Made by a program: the position numbers and the translations under genes. The notes beneath the pieces are model-generated. The model was given only the letters and a program-made list of their open reading frames with translations, had not been told where the DNA came from and did not search any database. Source: Nitrosospira sp. Is2 (GTDB taxonomy: Bacteria > Pseudomonadota > Gammaproteobacteria > Burkholderiales > Nitrosomonadaceae). From it: 64,000 nucleotides of DNA. Location: contig NZ_CP137134.1 of NCBI RefSeq assembly GCF_033095785.1, positions 124,001 through 188,000 of the forward strand, written 5' to 3'. Shown one piece after another: positions 60,855 to 64,000 of this stretch (the stretch's first letter is position 1; the number at the start of each line of letters is the position of its first letter).

Positions 60855-62264
60855 CTACTCGCGTTCGTTGGGAAAGTTTTCCAGCTGCTCATCCATGCGC
60901 TTGAGCGTTTCCTCCCTGCCGAGCAGCTCCAGCACCGCATTGATCGAGGGCGTCTGCGTCTCGCCCGTCACCATCACCCGCAGTGGCATGGCGACCTTAG
61001 GCAGTTTCATGCCGTGCGCCGTGGCGCAGCTCTTGATGGCGTCATGTATGGCGTGGCTTTCCCATTCGACAACCGCGAGCTTCTGCCGCAGGTTGGAAAT
61101 GCCCGGCTTCGCCTCGGCAGTGAAATGCTGCGCCTTAAGTTCGGGCGAAGGGTCCAGCGAACGGTAGAAATATACCGCCGCGTCGGCCAGCTCAGCCACG
61201 GTGGTGACACGCTCTTTGAGCAGATTCGCCACGCTCGCCAAATTCGGCAGCCCCGGCGCAGCGGCAGGGTCGCAACCATCCGCCTCGAGAAAAGGCCGCA
61301 CCAGCGCTGCCAACCGCCCATCGTCGGCACCTTTAAGATAATGCTGGTTGAGCCATCGCAGTTTCTCGGGATTGAACTTCGCAGGCGAACGGTTGATGGC
61401 TGAAAGGTCGAACCACTCGACCAGCTGTTCCCGGCTGAAAATTTCCTCGTCTCCATGCGACCAGCCCAGCCGCGCCAGATAATTGACCAGCGCCTCGGGC
61501 AGGTAGCCATCCTCGCGGTATTGCATCACGGAAACAGCCCCATGCCGCTTGGACAGCCGCTCACCATCCGCGCCCAGAATCATCGGCACATGCGCATACT
61601 GCGGCAATGACGCGCCTAGTGCTTTAAGAATATTGATCTGGCGCGGAGTGTTGTTGACATGATCGTCGCCCCGGATCACGTGAGTAATATTCATGTCCAG
61701 ATCGTCGATCACCACGCCGAAGTTGTAAGTCGGCACGCCATCGCCGCGCAGCAGCACCAGATCGTCCAGTTCGCCGTTGGCAACGGCAATCTGGCCCTTG
61801 ACCAGATCATTGAAGACAACGACGCCGTCCTGTGGATTTTTCAGGCGCACCACCGGCTTAACACCGGGCGGCGGCGTCTGTGTCGAATCACGCCAGCGCC
61901 CATCGTACCGGGGCTTCAGCCCGGCCGAGCGCTGCTGCTCGCGCATGGCATCCAGCTCTTCCTTTGTGCAATAGCAGTAATACGCCTTGCCGGAGCGAAG
62001 GAGCTGCTCAGCCACCTCATGGTAGCGCGCCAGCCTCTGCATCTGATAAAACGGCCCCTCGTCGTAATCCAGCCCCAGCCATGCCATCCCGTCCAGTATT
62101 GCCTGGGTTGATTCCGCCGTCGAGCGTTCAAGATCCGTATCTTCTATTCGCAAAACGAATTTGCCGCCGTGCCTGCGGGCATAAGCCCACGAAAACAGAG
62201 CGGTTCGGGCGCCGCCAATGTGGAGGTAGCCGGTTGGGCTGGGAGCGAAGCGGGTACGGATCAT
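60855..62264 (-). CDS. gltX: Glutamyl-tRNA synthetase
   Basis: A 469-aa class I aminoacyl-tRNA synthetase charging tRNA-Glu. The HIGH-type motif is PSPTGYLHIGG (9-18), the KMSKS-type motif is LSKRHG (237-242), and the anticodon-binding domain with YFYRSLDPSPEL follows. The zinc-type CYCT is at 97-100. Length is normal. The neighbouring tRNA-Glu is one of its substrates. Confidence 0.96.
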   Translation of the reverse strand: MIRTRFAPSPTGYLHIGGARTALFSWAYARRHGGKFVLRIEDTDLERSTAESTQAILDGMAWLGLDYDEGPFYQMQRLARYHEVAEQLLRSGKAYYCYCTKEELDAMREQQRSAGLKPRYDGRWRDSTQTPPPGVKPVVRLKNPQDGVVVFNDLVKGQIAVANGELDDLVLLRGDGVPTYNFGVVIDDLDMNITHVIRGDDHVNNTPRQINILKALGASLPQYAHVPMILGADGERLSKRHGAVSVMQYREDGYLPEALVNYLARLGWSHGDEEIFSREQLVEWFDLSAINRSPAKFNPEKLRWLNQHYLKGADDGRLAALVRPFLEADGCDPAAAPGLPNLASVANLLKERVTTVAELADAAVYFYRSLDPSPELKAQHFTAEAKPGISNLRQKLAVVEWESHAIHDAIKSCATAHGMKLPKVAMPLRVMVTGETQTPSINAVLELLGREETLKRMDEQLENFPNERE

Positions 62265-62286
62265 GGAAGTGGGTGTGGAGAGAATA

Positions 62287-62596
62287 GGCTTACGGTTGGG
62301 TAAGATTTGAATCTACAGAACGCGCTATTTTACGCGACCCGGCCGTATCATGCCGGGTCATTCGCATCATTTGGAAGTGAGAACACGATTGAAACCATCG
62401 CGTAACCCGGGAGACCCGGGGGGTTTTCTTAATAACTGCCCAAGCGCGTGGGCCCTACGTACTTGCTCCTGCTCACCACCCTGCCGTTCCCCGCCCTTAT
62501 TATCCCGTTTCCTTTCCAGCAATTGTTACCGGGTGCATACTATTCCATCTTCCCGACTACGCGTCTTTCGTGGACAATTGACAGCAGGAGACAGCC
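62287..62596. other. Divergent intergenic region
   Basis: About 310 bases between gltX and lapA. CCCGGGAGACCCGGG with TTTT at 62406-62424 is a hairpin that might be part of either leader. No gene. Confidence 0.4.
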
Positions 62597-62986
62597 ATGC
62601 AGCTATTGTTAATTCTCGGCATTGCCCTCGCCATTGCCGCCGTGGCGTTCGCTCTGCAGAACAATTCAACGGCAACAGTAACGTTAGGCCTTTGGAGCTT
62701 CGACAGCTCACTGGCCATGGTGCTGCTAATTGCGACAGGCATAGGTGCGGTTATCGCGGTGCTGCTCTCCTGGCCCAGCATGGTAAAGAGCATGTGGACA
62801 AGTGCGCGCCTGCGACGCCATATCAGCAGACTGGAGGCGGAGAAAGACACGCTGGAACGGCGCGTCGCGCAACTGGAAGCGGAACTGACGAGGATCAGCC
62901 CTGAGCCAATCCCGGAAGAGCCCCCGCGTTACCTGGGGCTGAAGTCACTACTTGTCGGCAGGGATGCCGAAAAGCCGAACGAATAA
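62597..62986 (+). CDS. LapA-domain membrane protein
   Basis: A 129-aa protein with AGGAG before ATG. Two membrane helices (LLLILGIALAIAAVAFALQN, VLLIATGIGAVIAVLLSW) and a coiled-coil tail (LRRHISRLEAEKDTLERRVA). This is the LapA (DUF1049) family, which partners with LapB in control of LPS synthesis in enterobacteria. lapB is not in the window. Confidence 0.85.
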   Translation: MQLLLILGIALAIAAVAFALQNNSTATVTLGLWSFDSSLAMVLLIATGIGAVIAVLLSWPSMVKSMWTSARLRRHISRLEAEKDTLERRVAQLEAELTRISPEPIPEEPPRYLGLKSLLVGRDAEKPNE

Positions 62987-63103
62987 CAAGGGTCAGCGAA
63001 AGTGATATTGCGAACAGCCCACGCGTTGACCGTAATCCGCCATTTATGATCTAATTGCGCCTCCTCAGCGGTTATCAATTAATTACGATAACTAACGCAA
63101 CGG

Positions 63104-63177
63104 GGCGGTTAACTCAGCGGTAGAGTGCCACCTTCACACGGTGGAAGCCACTGGTTCGATCCCAGTACCGCCCACCA
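63104..63177 (+). tRNA. tRNA-Val (CAC)
   Basis: A 74-base tRNA with CCA encoded, acceptor GGGCGGT/ACCGCCC, anticodon CAC in CCACCTTCACACGGTGG, T-arm GGTTCGATCCC. Confidence 0.95.
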
Positions 63178-63301
63178 ACAGATAGTCCGAAGAAAACCAA
63201 AGAAGGCCACTAAACGTTATACCGTGCCGTTTTTGGCTGGCGCTCCAACCACCACAGTTGCTCTGAACTAAAATCAGGGGTGCAATGCAATTATATTGTT
63301 C

Positions 63302-64000
63302 ATGCCTGACGCGACCTTCAGCACGCCAGCCACGCGGGAACTCGTTCACAACCAACTTCTGTCAGTGAAAAAAGAAAAAGCTGTAGCACTAGAACGTTTA
63401 AATAAAAAACTGCTGCTGGCCATAAGGGAACAGCAGGCGACAACGCTCGAACTTTCAAATGCGAAACTTCGCACAGAGAGGATTTTGGAAAGTATTACCG
63501 AGGCTTTTTACACAGTGGATCGGGAATGGCGCTTCACCTATGTGAATAAGGAAGCGGAAAATCTGTTACGGCGCCCCCGTGGCGATCTTCTGGGGAAAGT
63601 GCTCTGGAAGGAATTTAAGGAGGCGATAGGAACAATCTTTGATCGTGAATACCATCGGGCGCTCGCGGAAAACACCACAGTGAAATTTGAAACCTTCTAC
63701 GCGCCTCTGGAGGGCTGGTTCGAGGTGCACGCCTATCCGTCAGAAGAAGGCCTGGCAGTTTATTTCAACGACATTAGCGAGCGCAAGCAGTCTGAACATG
63801 CCCGCCAGGAAGCCGGTGCTCGCATCCACCAGCAGGCTTCCTTGCTCGACAAGGCAACCGACGCGATTATTGTGCATGGCATCGATCATCGCATTCAGTT
63901 TTGGAACGAGGGTGCTGAGCGGCTCTATGGATGGACTTCCGAAGAGGTATCGGGCAAATCGATAGAGATGTTGTATGAGGACATCCTGGCCTTCAAGGAA
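63302..64000 (+). CDS. PAS-domain sensor protein (3' end beyond window)
   Basis: The first 233 codons of a larger sensor, likely a histidine kinase or GGDEF protein. After a coiled-coil start (LERLNKKLLLAIREQQATTL) come two PAS domains: ILESITEAFYTVDREWRFTY with VYFNDISERKQSE at the end of the first, and LLDKATDAIIVHGIDHRIQF opening the second. The output domain is outside the window. No membrane segment so far. Confidence 0.88.
   Translation, partial: MPDATFSTPATRELVHNQLLSVKKEKAVALERLNKKLLLAIREQQATTLELSNAKLRTERILESITEAFYTVDREWRFTYVNKEAENLLRRPRGDLLGKVLWKEFKEAIGTIFDREYHRALAENTTVKFETFYAPLEGWFEVHAYPSEEGLAVYFNDISERKQSEHARQEAGARIHQQASLLDKATDAIIVHGIDHRIQFWNEGAERLYGWTSEEVSGKSIEMLYEDILAFKE

Overview
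The window looks like a piece of chromosome from an ammonia-oxidising betaproteobacterium, most likely Nitrosospira or a close relative. The strongest marker is an almost canonical nitrosocyanin (about 32.1-32.5 kb), a red copper protein known only from ammonia oxidisers. PEP-CTERM/VPLPA-CTERM exported proteins, Mrp antiporter genes of the fused AB type and many c-di-GMP/sensor genes fit the same group. The assignment is inferred from gene content, not from a database search.

Layout. 0-18 kb is mostly ordinary chromosome: a Blc lipocalin, the Mrp (Mnh) Na+/H+ antiporter operon, an NlpC/P60 lipoprotein, AstB, an acetyltransferase, a MORN-repeat gene with an internal stop, a VOC protein and a UbiB-like kinase. 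The Mrp operon is split: mnhF-mnhG lie about 4 kb from mnhAB-C-D-E. The gap holds a signalling cassette (histidine kinase, CheY-like regulator, diguanylate cyclase) and is flanked by two roughly 90% identical copies of the mnhE/mnhF junction. 18-38 kb carries secreted and envelope proteins (Cys-rich repeat protein, carbonic anhydrase with PEP-CTERM, alginate-export-type porin, TonB receptor), a Crp/Fnr regulator, a Cas2/SinR-like protein, nitrosocyanin, a nuclease and CsbD. 39-43 kb is a tight three-gene operon: helical protein, double KaiC-type ATPase, GGDEF-EAL protein.

43-60 kb is accessory and mosaic: an NRAMP transporter plus a broken second 3' end, a duplicated WYL-domain locus, phage-like fragments, tyrosine- and serine-recombinase remnants, a frameshifted DUF1772 gene, and a GC-rich VOC gene followed by a broken oxidoreductase start next to an intact flavin oxidoreductase. 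The right end returns to core genome: tRNA-Glu, tRNA-Ala, gltX, lapA, tRNA-Val and the start of a PAS sensor protein. A serine-recombinase remnant reads directly into the antisense of tRNA-Glu, suggesting that this tRNA was an integration site.

The most unusual signal is a family of very small proteins (about 65-95 aa) that I do not recognise. Eight intact copies and one broken copy are scattered, all on the + strand, between 19.6 and 60 kb. Each starts with a Y-x-R-T...G-x-I-x-R segment and ends with a near-invariant HEE-x-L-x-GWPE-x-KVFW...G-x-x-x-GIAP block. Several copies have their own strong ribosome-binding site and most stand alone. A second two-member small family (MKK...LGY-x-A-x-EFDKWLE) lies in the same accessory regions.
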